Assembly: GCA_019116865.1 (NCBI GenBank)
Contig: DXAW01000079.1
Coordinates: forward strand, 1 to 32,146
Direction of reading: 5' to 3'
Length of the DNA: 32,146 nucleotides
Source: Candidatus Coprenecus stercoravium
GTDB lineage: Bacteria > Bacteroidota > Bacteroidia > Bacteroidales > UBA932
Part shown: piece by piece, positions 9,163 to 16,004 of the stretch
Numbering within the stretch: position 1 is the stretch's first letter
How the letters are laid out: each line of letters begins with the position of its first letter
The notes under the pieces: generated by a model
What the model was told of the DNA's origin: nothing
Seen by the model: only the letters and a program-made list of their open reading frames with translations
The model's database searches: none
Made by a program: the position numbers and the translations under genes

Positions 9163-9855
9163 TTAAAACGACCAACCCGCCTTAAGTCCAATATCCATCA
9201 ATCCTCCCTCACCAATATATACAGGCAAATCAAAAGCTAACCACAAAGCGCCCTTTTTCAGATTTTTTATTTCTATTCCTACATACGGTTCCAGCAACAT
9301 ACCTACATTCGCCGCAACATCATATCCTACATTACATGCAATAAATGGAGAGACCTTATTCTTCAGCCTACCTCCAAGCATAGAATAACGTAAATGTAAA
9401 TATATCGGAACAGCAAATGATTGAATATATCCAACATCATCATTAAAAGACCATACAGACGTGGTTCTGAAATCCACTCCTACTCCAATATAGAAATAAG
9501 GAGAGAACTTGTAGGCATTTATCATTCCTACTGAAAAATATGGCCCATAATTTAACGAGTATCCGACGCCAGCCTCAACTATACCGGCATAGCCAGAATT
9601 TTTCCTCTTTTCAGCTTTTTCTTGCTTTGCTTTCTGCTCCGCATTGGTAATTAAGGCTATTTCATCAGCGGCAAAGACAAAAGTGTCACCGTTGCTATCA
9701 GTCACACGGACTCCGCCATCAGGCAACCGCTTGATAATACCGGTTATCTCCGTTCCGTCTTTAAGTTTAACAATTTCCTGATCTTGCGCACTGGCATCAA
9801 AGGAGAACATCACTGCGCAGAACACCGCGCACAAAGTAAAAATCAATTTTTTCAT
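9163..9855 (-). CDS. small outer-membrane beta-barrel protein, unknown function
   Basis: A 230-residue protein with a signal peptide (1-23, ending ASA). The mature N terminus has a short beta-rich segment (VKLKDGTEITGIIKRLPDGGV.., about 29-70), then a charged helical linker rich in Lys and Glu (about 72-87). From about 93 it shows alternating beta strands with aromatic residues (YSLNYGPYF, YKFSPYFYIGVGVDF, YLHLRYSM) and ends in Phe, as outer-membrane barrels do. About eight strands fit the length. The gene is more A/T-rich than its neighbours. It starts a two-gene unit with the WG-repeat caspase and follows an unusually long folded leader. I do not recognise a specific family beyond a general porin-like barrel. 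Confidence 0.75.
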   Translation of the reverse strand: MKKLIFTLCAVFCAVMFSFDASAQDQEIVKLKDGTEITGIIKRLPDGGVRVTDSNGDTFVFAADEIALITNAEQKAKQEKAEKRKNSGYAGIVEAGVGYSLNYGPYFSVGMINAYKFSPYFYIGVGVDFRTTSVWSFNDDVGYIQSFAVPIYLHLRYSMLGGRLKNKVSPFIACNVGYDVAANVGMLLEPYVGIEIKNLKKGALWLAFDLPVYIGEGGLMDIGLKAGWSF

Positions 9856-10157
9856 TGTTTAGATTAAATGTGCCGCACGCTCCTCCACGGCCGTCATATA
9901 CAAGAAAGTGTGGAGCTGATCTCGGCTGTCTAACAGAAGGTTGTGGAAAGACCTTGAAGAAAACAGACGTTACCCAATACCCCACACTCGAATAGATATG
10001 AGGCACGGGCAGTACCGTTCAACGGCCTACGCCTGTCACACATTATCTAAACAAGAATGAGTGTTGTCCGTCTTGTCCTTTCTTCTTCGAAAACTTCCAC
10101 ATTTTCTGTTAAGGACAGTGCGGAAACACTTTCAATATGTACGTTGATCACTCAACG
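9856..10157 (-). ncRNA. long folded leader or independent structured RNA
   Basis: About 300 bases without a protein gene separate a promoter from the barrel-protein ATG. Read on the minus strand they fold well. First is CGTTGA/TCAACG with a GTGA tetraloop (10142-10157) at the expected 5' end. Next is a long helix, AGTGTTTCCG (10121-10130) with CGGACAACACT (10060-10070), continued after a 4x4 internal loop by GTCCTT (10111-10116) with AAGGAC (10075-10080). A third hairpin is CCGT/ACGG with flanking pairs (10008-10033). Last, AGTGTGGGG (9980-9988) with CTCCACACT (9907-9915) encloses AAGGT/ACCTT. I cannot match it to a named RNA family; a cis-regulatory leader or a separate small RNA are both possible. 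Confidence 0.45.
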
Positions 10158-10160
10158 ATG

Positions 10161-10193
10161 CAAATATAGAAATAATTTTCCGCAAACGGGCAA
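10161..10193 (-). promoter_or_regulatory. promoter of the structured leader / barrel / caspase unit
   Basis: TATATTTG on the minus strand (10161-10168) is an exact -7 box. The -33 element is weaker: TTG at 10191-10193 with a 22-base spacer, or TTTG at 10183-10186 with only 14. The first leader hairpin begins within a few bases of the predicted start. Confidence 0.5.
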
Positions 10194-10323
10194 CACTCTT
10201 CGGAGTATTGGCCGTAAAGATACCGCTATTCTGCCGGCTTTCCTTGAAATCGCCTCACTTTCCCGACGAACGGCAGAGGGAAAGAATGGCTAGGGGAAAG
10301 GCAGGGAGAAATAACAGAAAAAA

Positions 10324-10362
10324 GTAATAAAGGCCGGCGGAGAATCCGCTGACCTTTATTAC
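10324..10362 (-). terminator. intrinsic terminator after the M23 peptidase gene
   Basis: The arms GTAATAAAGG (10324-10333) and CCTTTATTAC (10353-10362) pair perfectly, with an inner CGGA/TCCG stem, and are followed on the minus strand by TTTTTTCTG. It lies about 135 bases after the peptidase stop, with no other leftward gene between. Confidence 0.75.
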
Positions 10363-10381
10363 TTAACCTAATACTTAACCT

Positions 10382-10444
10382 ATGAAAAAACTATCCGATA
10401 TGAGAACTTGCAAACTGTGTGCCACAAATCCGGGAGGATATTAA
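10382..10444 (+). CDS. possible 20-residue leader-like peptide
   Basis: A short frame beginning MKKLSDMRTC and containing a CKLC pair follows TTAACCTAATACTTAACCT, a leader style often seen before Bacteroidota start codons. It has no visible promoter, no downstream gene on the same strand and no recognised family. It may be a chance frame or the remnant of a lost gene. Apart from this frame and the terminator I see nothing in 10194-10495. Confidence 0.15.
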   Translation: MKKLSDMRTCKLCATNPGGY

Positions 10445-10495
10445 GGAAGCATTTAATCCTGGTGACAATCAGGTTACAATGCGATAGCGGACAAG

Positions 10496-11689
10496 CTACA
10501 ACGTAGTGGCCGGATCGACCAGCTTGTCCTGATAGTATATCTCATAGTGCAGGTGATTGCCGGTGCTGGCGCCAGTCGAGCCGACATAGCCGATTAAATC
10601 GCCCTTGCGCACATCCACACCTTTTCTGATTCGGAACGGTATGCGCTGCATGTGGGCATATGCGGTCTTGTATCCGTTGCGGTGATTGATCTTTACAAAT
10701 TTACCGTAACCTCCGTTGCGGCCGGAGTAAGTCACAGTACCGTCAGCCGTGGCATAAATAGGCGTCATCCTCGGTGCGGCAAGGTCCACACCCTTATGAG
10801 TATGGGTCTTGTGGGTAATCGGATGAACACGGGTGCCGAAAGGCGATGATATGCGCACATACTCAGTCGGTTTACCCTGCGGTATCGAGGAATCCATCGT
10901 CTTAGCCTCAGGCTCAGAAGGCTCGTCCACTACGGACTCTTCCACATCCGTCTCCCCGGCAGAAGACTCTTCGGAAACAGACTCGGTGACAGGCTCCTCA
11001 ACAACAGGTTCTTCTGCAGATTCAACAACGACAGAATCACAGGCAGCAGGTTCCTCAACCGGCTCAACTGCAGCAGGCTCAACCACAGCGGTATCCTTGA
11101 CGGCAGGCTCTGCGACAACAGGCTCTGGTTCCGGCACAGCCTCTGACTCCGGCTCCGATACCGGCTCAAGTACGACGTCAACAGTCACCTCCACAGGCGG
11201 ATCGTCATCTTCCACAGCCACAGTCTCCATATCGGTGACAATCTCCTCCAGTGTCTCGGCAGCCTCTTTCATACGCTCCACCGAATCCGGCTTGTCAGAA
11301 AGTACTGGTACCAGCTCTTCCGGTCTCATGGACTGAATCTTACGTATATTCTCCGCCAGTATTTTCTTCTGGTCGGAAGCCGTAGTCACCACTTTGGGCT
11401 GAGCAGCCAGATTGACCGAGGATATCCTGATACCGTCATCTGACGCCATCAGGTCCACAACATTCTCCTCATCCTCCAAGAACGACCGATACAGCTGTTT
11501 GAAACGCTCGAACGCATCATAATATCTGGCTTTGAACTCCGCCAGCTCCTCAGCACGGCGACGCTCAAAATCCTGCTGTTCCTGCAGACGGGCACGCTTG
11601 AACTGTTCGAAAGCATCATCCGCATTCTGGGCAAAAGCACCCGCTGCGGAAAGGAATGTCACTGCGACAAAAACTATTATCCTTCTCAT
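10496..11689 (-). CDS. secreted M23 (LytM-type) metallopeptidase
   Basis: A 397-residue envelope protein. The signal peptide is 1-20 (ending GAFA). A charged coiled coil follows (about 27-70, FKRARLQEQQDFERRRAEELAEF). A long acidic stretch rich in Pro, Glu and Val covers about 155-265. The C-terminal LytM/peptidase M23 domain (about 277-397) keeps the zinc ligands H298 and D302 (HKGVD) and H381 (HLH), and the catalytic H346 (AYAHMQ). It should therefore be an active endopeptidase on peptidoglycan cross-bridges, reaching the wall through the acidic spacer. It lies 52 bases after copA on the same strand with no obvious promoter of its own, and ends at a strong terminator. Confidence 0.92.
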   Translation of the reverse strand: MRRIIVFVAVTFLSAAGAFAQNADDAFEQFKRARLQEQQDFERRRAEELAEFKARYYDAFERFKQLYRSFLEDEENVVDLMASDDGIRISSVNLAAQPKVVTTASDQKKILAENIRKIQSMRPEELVPVLSDKPDSVERMKEAAETLEEIVTDMETVAVEDDDPPVEVTVDVVLEPVSEPESEAVPEPEPVVAEPAVKDTAVVEPAAVEPVEEPAACDSVVVESAEEPVVEEPVTESVSEESSAGETDVEESVVDEPSEPEAKTMDSSIPQGKPTEYVRISSPFGTRVHPITHKTHTHKGVDLAAPRMTPIYATADGTVTYSGRNGGYGKFVKINHRNGYKTAYAHMQRIPFRIRKGVDVRKGDLIGYVGSTGASTGNHLHYEIYYQDKLVDPATTL

Positions 11690-11741
11690 ATTTTTAAGTT
11701 TATTGATTTCTTAATGCACAAGTGTGCGATTTGTGACACCA

Positions 11742-13943
11742 TCATTTGCGTCTGCGCAGACGCAGGCTGTTGGTCACCACGCTCACACTGCTGAGCGCCA
11801 TAGCCGCTCCTCCTATCATCGGATTCAGCAGGAAGCCGTTTATCGGATAGAGGACTCCCGCCGCCACCGGCACAGCTATTATATTATAGATAAAGGCCCA
11901 GAACAGATTCTGACGGACAGTCCGGACAGTGAGTTGCGAAAGTCTTACTGCCTCAGGCACTTTCATAAGGTCCGAGGAAAGAATGGTCACCATAGCCGTA
12001 TCGATGGCGATATCGCTGCCGCCACCCATAGCCACGCTCAAATCAGCCTGTGCCAGAGCGGCACTGTCATTGATGCCGTCACCCACCATGGCCACCTTAT
12101 GCCCTGCGTCCTGTAATTCCTTGACGAAAGCAGCCTTGTCCTGCGGCAGGACTCCGGCACGGAACTCGTCGATACCGGCAGCCCTTGCAACAGCCTCAGC
12201 CGACACCGCATTGTCACCGGTCAGCATCACAGTCCTTATACCCATCTCCCGCAATTTTGCCACCGCTGCGGCCGACGTCCCGCGTATACGGTCCGTCACA
12301 GCAAGCACCGCCAGCACAGCAGTCCCGGATGCAAACCATATCACGGTACGGGCCTGACTCTGCCATTCCATAGCCTTACGCACAAACTCGTCCGGAATAC
12401 TTACACTGCCTGTCTCAAGAAGAGCCTGACTGCCGGCCATATAGCTTACACCATCCACCGTGCCGCACACTCCCTTTCCGGGCACATTCCCGAAACCGGA
12501 GATCTCCACATCTGCGTCCAAAGCAAGAGCATCAACCACCGCCTCCGCCAGAGGATGTTCCGACAGCTTCTCCAAAGAAGCCAGCACCTGCCTGGAGAAA
12601 TCATCCGTCCCGGCCGCCCAGTACTGTTCCACCACTTCCGGATGCCCCTCAGTAACAGTTCCGGTCTTGTCCACCACCGCTGTATCCACCTTGCAGGCTA
12701 CTTCCAGACTGGCCGCATCCTTTATCAGAATACCGTTGCGCGCACCCTTGCCTATTCCCACGATTATGGCTGTGGGGGTGGCAAGACCCAATGCACAGGG
12801 ACATGCGATGATAAGCACGGTTATCATGGACAGCAGGCCGTGGATAAATCCGTCTTCAGGCGCGAATATCCACCAGGCGGCGAACACCAGAACTGCTATG
12901 GACATAATGACCGGAACGAACACAGACGCTATCCTGTCCACCAGATTCTGAACCGGAGCCTTGCTGCCCTGAGCATCCTGAACCATGCGTATTATCTGCG
13001 AAAGCATGGTGTCGCCTCCCGTCTTATCCGCCTTGAAACGGAACGCCCCGCGCTGATTTATAGTACCGGCATACACCTTTGCTCCTGACTGCTTGAGCAC
13101 GGGAACGGGTTCTCCGCTCAGCATACTCTCGTCCACATAAGACTCTCCGCTGACCACAGTGCCGTCCAGAGCCACCCTTTCGCCGGGCCTGACCGCTATC
13201 GTATCCCCTACCCGAGCCCACTGGACCGGCACTTCCTTCTCGGCCCCGTCATCGGCGACTACAGTTACAGTCTTGGGCTGAAGCCCCATCAAGGCCCGGA
13301 TAGCTCCGGTTGTCTTATGCTTGGCCCTCGCCTCCAGCAGCCGGCCTATAAGGATAAAAGCTATAATCACACTTGCCGCCTCATAATAAAGATGCGGCTC
13401 TATGCCTCTTGAACGCCAGAACTCAGGAAACAGGAGATTAAACGTACTGAACAGCCACGCCACCCCCGTACTGCTGGCCACGAGCGTGTCCATATTGACG
13501 GCTCCGTGGCGCAACTGCCTGAACGTACTTATGAAAAAACGACGTCCGAAAACAAATACCACCACGGTGGACAAGGCAAACGAGACCCAATGTCCCCACC
13601 GCAGGTCCATGAAGAACATACCCAGCACAAACACCGGAACAGCCAGTGCAGCCGCCCCGAAAGTCTGTCTCCGCAGAGCTTTGTATTGTCTGACCCGGTC
13701 GGCTTCCGCGTCCTCCTCCGCATCCTCTTCCTCAACGATCAGGCCGTAGCCGGCATCCTCGACCGCCTTCCGCAGAGTCTCCGGAGAGCACTTGCTGTCA
13801 TCGTAGCAGACCAGGGCCGTAGCCGAGGCGTAATTGACATTGGCCTCCTGCACACCTTCGCAAGCATTCAGCACTTTATTTACTCGGGCCGCACAGGCAG
13901 CGCACCCTAATCCCGTAACAGGAAATACTTTCTTTTTCTGCAT
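11742..13943 (-). CDS. copA: copper-translocating P1B-type ATPase
   Basis: A 733-residue inner-membrane pump that exports Cu(I) using ATP. One N-terminal heavy-metal-associated domain (about 5-68) carries the metal-binding CAAC (14-17) in GLGCAAC. The actuator domain has SGEPVP (about 276-281). The transmembrane metal site is CPC (381-383). The phosphorylated aspartate is D425 in DKTGT, the nucleotide-binding domain has SEHPLAEA (H463), and the hinge motifs are TGDN (575-578) and GDGINDSAAL (621-630). The final helices carry YN (691-692) and MALSSVSVV. An acidic linker (EEEDAEEDAEAD) follows the HMA domain. No copZ or copper regulator is adjacent. The motifs fit Cu(I) better than Zn or Cd. 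Confidence 0.94.
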   Translation of the reverse strand: MQKKKVFPVTGLGCAACAARVNKVLNACEGVQEANVNYASATALVCYDDSKCSPETLRKAVEDAGYGLIVEEEDAEEDAEADRVRQYKALRRQTFGAAALAVPVFVLGMFFMDLRWGHWVSFALSTVVVFVFGRRFFISTFRQLRHGAVNMDTLVASSTGVAWLFSTFNLLFPEFWRSRGIEPHLYYEAASVIIAFILIGRLLEARAKHKTTGAIRALMGLQPKTVTVVADDGAEKEVPVQWARVGDTIAVRPGERVALDGTVVSGESYVDESMLSGEPVPVLKQSGAKVYAGTINQRGAFRFKADKTGGDTMLSQIIRMVQDAQGSKAPVQNLVDRIASVFVPVIMSIAVLVFAAWWIFAPEDGFIHGLLSMITVLIIACPCALGLATPTAIIVGIGKGARNGILIKDAASLEVACKVDTAVVDKTGTVTEGHPEVVEQYWAAGTDDFSRQVLASLEKLSEHPLAEAVVDALALDADVEISGFGNVPGKGVCGTVDGVSYMAGSQALLETGSVSIPDEFVRKAMEWQSQARTVIWFASGTAVLAVLAVTDRIRGTSAAAVAKLREMGIRTVMLTGDNAVSAEAVARAAGIDEFRAGVLPQDKAAFVKELQDAGHKVAMVGDGINDSAALAQADLSVAMGGGSDIAIDTAMVTILSSDLMKVPEAVRLSQLTVRTVRQNLFWAFIYNIIAVPVAAGVLYPINGFLLNPMIGGAAMALSSVSVVTNSLRLRRRK
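11747..11764. other. perfect 18-base palindrome at the 3' end of copA
   Basis: TGCGTCTGCGCAGACGCA is its own reverse complement and encodes the Arg-rich C terminus of CopA. It could form a hairpin in the mRNA between copA and the peptidase gene, but no T-run follows. A regulatory role is unproven. Confidence 0.3.
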
Positions 13944-13964
13944 AATAAATTATTTTAAGACACA

Positions 13965-13972
13965 CAAAAATA
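13965..13972 (-). promoter_or_regulatory. -7 box before copA
   Basis: TATTTTTG on the minus strand fits TAnnTTTG and lies 22 bases before the copA ATG. The nearest TTTG (13998-14001) is 25 bases upstream, longer than usual, so the promoter is tentative. Confidence 0.35.
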
Positions 13973-13997
13973 CACAGCCGGAGCTGCAACCATATTG

Positions 13998-14032
13998 CAA
14001 AAAAAGAGCCGTCCCTTTTGCAGAGACAGCTC
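13998..14032 (-). terminator. intrinsic terminator after tRNA-His
   Basis: On the minus strand GAGCTGTCTC pairs with GGGACGGCTC (10 pairs including G-U) around a 7-base loop and is followed at once by seven T. It lies 8 bases after the tRNA 3' end. Confidence 0.85.
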
Positions 14033-14039
14033 CTCGACG

Positions 14040-14114
14040 GGTGGAAGATGGGATTCGAACCCACGACCCTTGGTGCCACAAACCAATGCTCTAACCAACT
14101 GAGCTACATCCACC
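14040..14114 (-). tRNA. tRNA-His (GTG)
   Basis: The minus strand folds as a full cloverleaf: acceptor GTGGATG with CTTCCAC (one T-T mismatch), D-arm AGCTCAGTTGGTTAGAGC, anticodon loop TTGTGGC closed by TTGGT/ACCAA, and T-loop TTCGAAT. The anticodon is GTG. The extra G at -1 (14114), paired with discriminator C (14040), is the identity mark of tRNA-His. CCA is not encoded. Confidence 0.96.
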
Positions 14115-14146
14115 ATATACCCTTCTACTCTTTCGAAAAGGGACTG

Positions 14147-14179
14147 CAAATATAAGAATAGTTTTCTTATTCAAGCAAA
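14147..14179 (-). promoter_or_regulatory. promoter of tRNA-His
   Basis: TATATTTG (14147-14154, minus) with TTTG (14176-14179) 21 bases upstream is a full Bacteroidota-type promoter, about 33 bases before the tRNA 5' end. Confidence 0.7.
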
Positions 14180-14184
14180 TTTTC

Positions 14185-14192
14185 TATATTTG
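14185..14192 (+). promoter_or_regulatory. -7 box of the carboxyltransferase gene, divergent from tRNA-His
   Basis: TATATTTG on the plus strand lies 30 bases before the ATG at 14223. The -33 region has only TTTTC, so the upstream box is weak. It overlaps the region used by the leftward tRNA promoter. Confidence 0.5.
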
Positions 14193-14222
14193 AGGCAAAT
14201 TTTTTAAAGAATCACTAAGTAC

Positions 14223-16004
14223 ATGGCACGTGAAATAAAGTTTTCCCTAGTATACAGGGATATGTGGCAGTCCTCTGGCAAATACGTCCCCAGAGTAGAT
14301 CAGTTGGTGCAGATTGCACCTGTAATCATTGACATGGGATGCTTCGACAGGGTCGAGACCAACGGAGGAGCTTTCGAGCAGGTCAACCTGCTTTTCGGAG
14401 AGAACCCCAACAAAGCGGTCAGAGCATGGACAGCTCCGTTCAACAAGGTCGGCATACAGACACACATGCTTGAGAGAGGTCTCAACGCTCTCCGCATGAA
14501 TCCCGTGCCAAGAGACGTCAGAGCGCTCATGTACAAGGTAAAAGCCAAACAGGGCACGAATATTTCCCGCTCGTTCTGCGGACTCAATGACCATAGGAAC
14601 CTCAAGGACTCCGTAATCCTCGCCAAGGAAGGCGGCATGATATCACAGGTAGCCCTGAGCATCACCTACTCCCCTGTCCATACAGTTGAGTACTACATGG
14701 ACATCGTGGACAAGGTGGTGGAATACGGCTGCGACGAGATCTGTCTCAAGGATATGGCCGGCATCGGACGTCCCGCATTCCTGGGCCGTCTGACCAAATG
14801 CATCAAGGACAAGTATCCCAATATAGTCGTTCAGTACCACGGCCATTCCGGTCCCGGTTTCTCGGTAGCGTCCATGCTGGAGGTGGCCCGCGCCGGAGCA
14901 GACTATCTGGACGTGGCGATGGAACCTCTGTCATGGGGCAAGATTCATCCCGACGTAATCACTATTCAGGCCATGCTGAAGGACGCCGGCTTCCTCGTAA
15001 AGGACATCAATATGGACGCCTACATGGAGGCCAGAAGACTCACCCAGACTTTCATTGACGACTTCCTGGGCTACTTCATCGAGCCGAACAACTACATCAG
15101 ATCATCCCTGCTGGTCGGCTGCGGCCTGCCCGGCGGAATGATGGGTTCGATGATGGCGGACCTCAAGGGATTCCAGAGCGCCATCAACATGTCCCTCCGC
15201 AATCAGGGCAAGAAGGAAGTATCCCTCAACGAGCTGATGGTAATGCTCTTCCAGGAGGTAGAATACGTATGGCCCAAGCTCGGCTATCCTCCGCTCGTGA
15301 CTCCTTTCAGCCAGTACGTGAAGAACACCGCGCTGATGAACCTGATGCACACCCTCAAGGGCGAGCCGAGATGGAAGACGATAGACAAGGACACCATGAA
15401 CATGATTCTCGGCAAGACCGGCAAGCTGCCCGGTCCTCTGGCTCCGGAGATTCTGGATATCGTAAAGGAGAAAGGCCTGGAGTTCTATACCGGCAATCCT
15501 CAGGACGCCTTCCCCGACGAGCTGCCCCGCTTCATCGAGGAGATGGAGAAAGAAGGATGGGACCGCGGTCAGGACGACGAGGAGCTTTTCGAGTTCGCAA
15601 TGCACGAGCGTCAGTACCGCGACTACAAGAGCGGAGTGGCCAAGGAGCGTTTCAACAAAGAGCTTGAGGCTGCACGCGAGAAAGCAGGCGCACCCAAGAT
15701 AGTGACCCGTCAGGTCGTGGAGGTGCCCGCCTTCGACGCAGAGAAAGTCATGGCCGAGCATCCTCAGGCAATGGCCGTACAGGCCGTCGCAAAAGGCAAG
15801 CTCCTTTGGAAATACAATGTGGCTGATGACAGCACCGCACCGGTAATCGGCACCAAATTCAATGAGGGCGAGCCCGTATGCTACATACAGACTTACTACG
15901 GCATCGAGCCGGTAAAGGCCCCCAAGACCGGAAAACTTATTCAGGTAGAAGCAAAACAGGGAGACAATCTGGACATCAACCAGATCCTGGCCTACATCGA
16001 ATAA
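14223..16004 (+). CDS. OadA/PycB-type carboxyltransferase with degenerate biotinyl domain
   Basis: A 593-residue protein related to the oxaloacetate decarboxylase alpha subunit, pyruvate carboxylase subunit B and the transcarboxylase 5S subunit. The carboxyltransferase TIM barrel (about 4-265) keeps the metal-site residues D13 (YRDMWQSS), K176 (CLKDMAG), H206 and H208 (YHGHSG). The usual RDxHQS motif reads RDMWQS, with Trp at 15. The conserved PYC_OADA-type region follows to about 465. The last 70 residues look like a biotinyl/lipoyl barrel (ADDSTAPVIG.., EPVKAPKTGKL..), but the AMKM turn that carries biotin is replaced by TYYG (557-560). It may therefore use biotin carried by another protein. 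No biotin carboxylase or OadB gene adjoins it. Confidence 0.85.
   Translation: MAREIKFSLVYRDMWQSSGKYVPRVDQLVQIAPVIIDMGCFDRVETNGGAFEQVNLLFGENPNKAVRAWTAPFNKVGIQTHMLERGLNALRMNPVPRDVRALMYKVKAKQGTNISRSFCGLNDHRNLKDSVILAKEGGMISQVALSITYSPVHTVEYYMDIVDKVVEYGCDEICLKDMAGIGRPAFLGRLTKCIKDKYPNIVVQYHGHSGPGFSVASMLEVARAGADYLDVAMEPLSWGKIHPDVITIQAMLKDAGFLVKDINMDAYMEARRLTQTFIDDFLGYFIEPNNYIRSSLLVGCGLPGGMMGSMMADLKGFQSAINMSLRNQGKKEVSLNELMVMLFQEVEYVWPKLGYPPLVTPFSQYVKNTALMNLMHTLKGEPRWKTIDKDTMNMILGKTGKLPGPLAPEILDIVKEKGLEFYTGNPQDAFPDELPRFIEEMEKEGWDRGQDDEELFEFAMHERQYRDYKSGVAKERFNKELEAAREKAGAPKIVTRQVVEVPAFDAEKVMAEHPQAMAVQAVAKGKLLWKYNVADDSTAPVIGTKFNEGEPVCYIQTYYGIEPVKAPKTGKLIQVEAKQGDNLDINQILAYIE

Noticed and set aside
10833-11336. 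Plus-strand Ser/Thr-rich frame inside the M23 peptidase gene
   Set aside because: The Ser/Thr repeats are the mirror image of the acidic Pro/Glu/Val spacer read in antisense.
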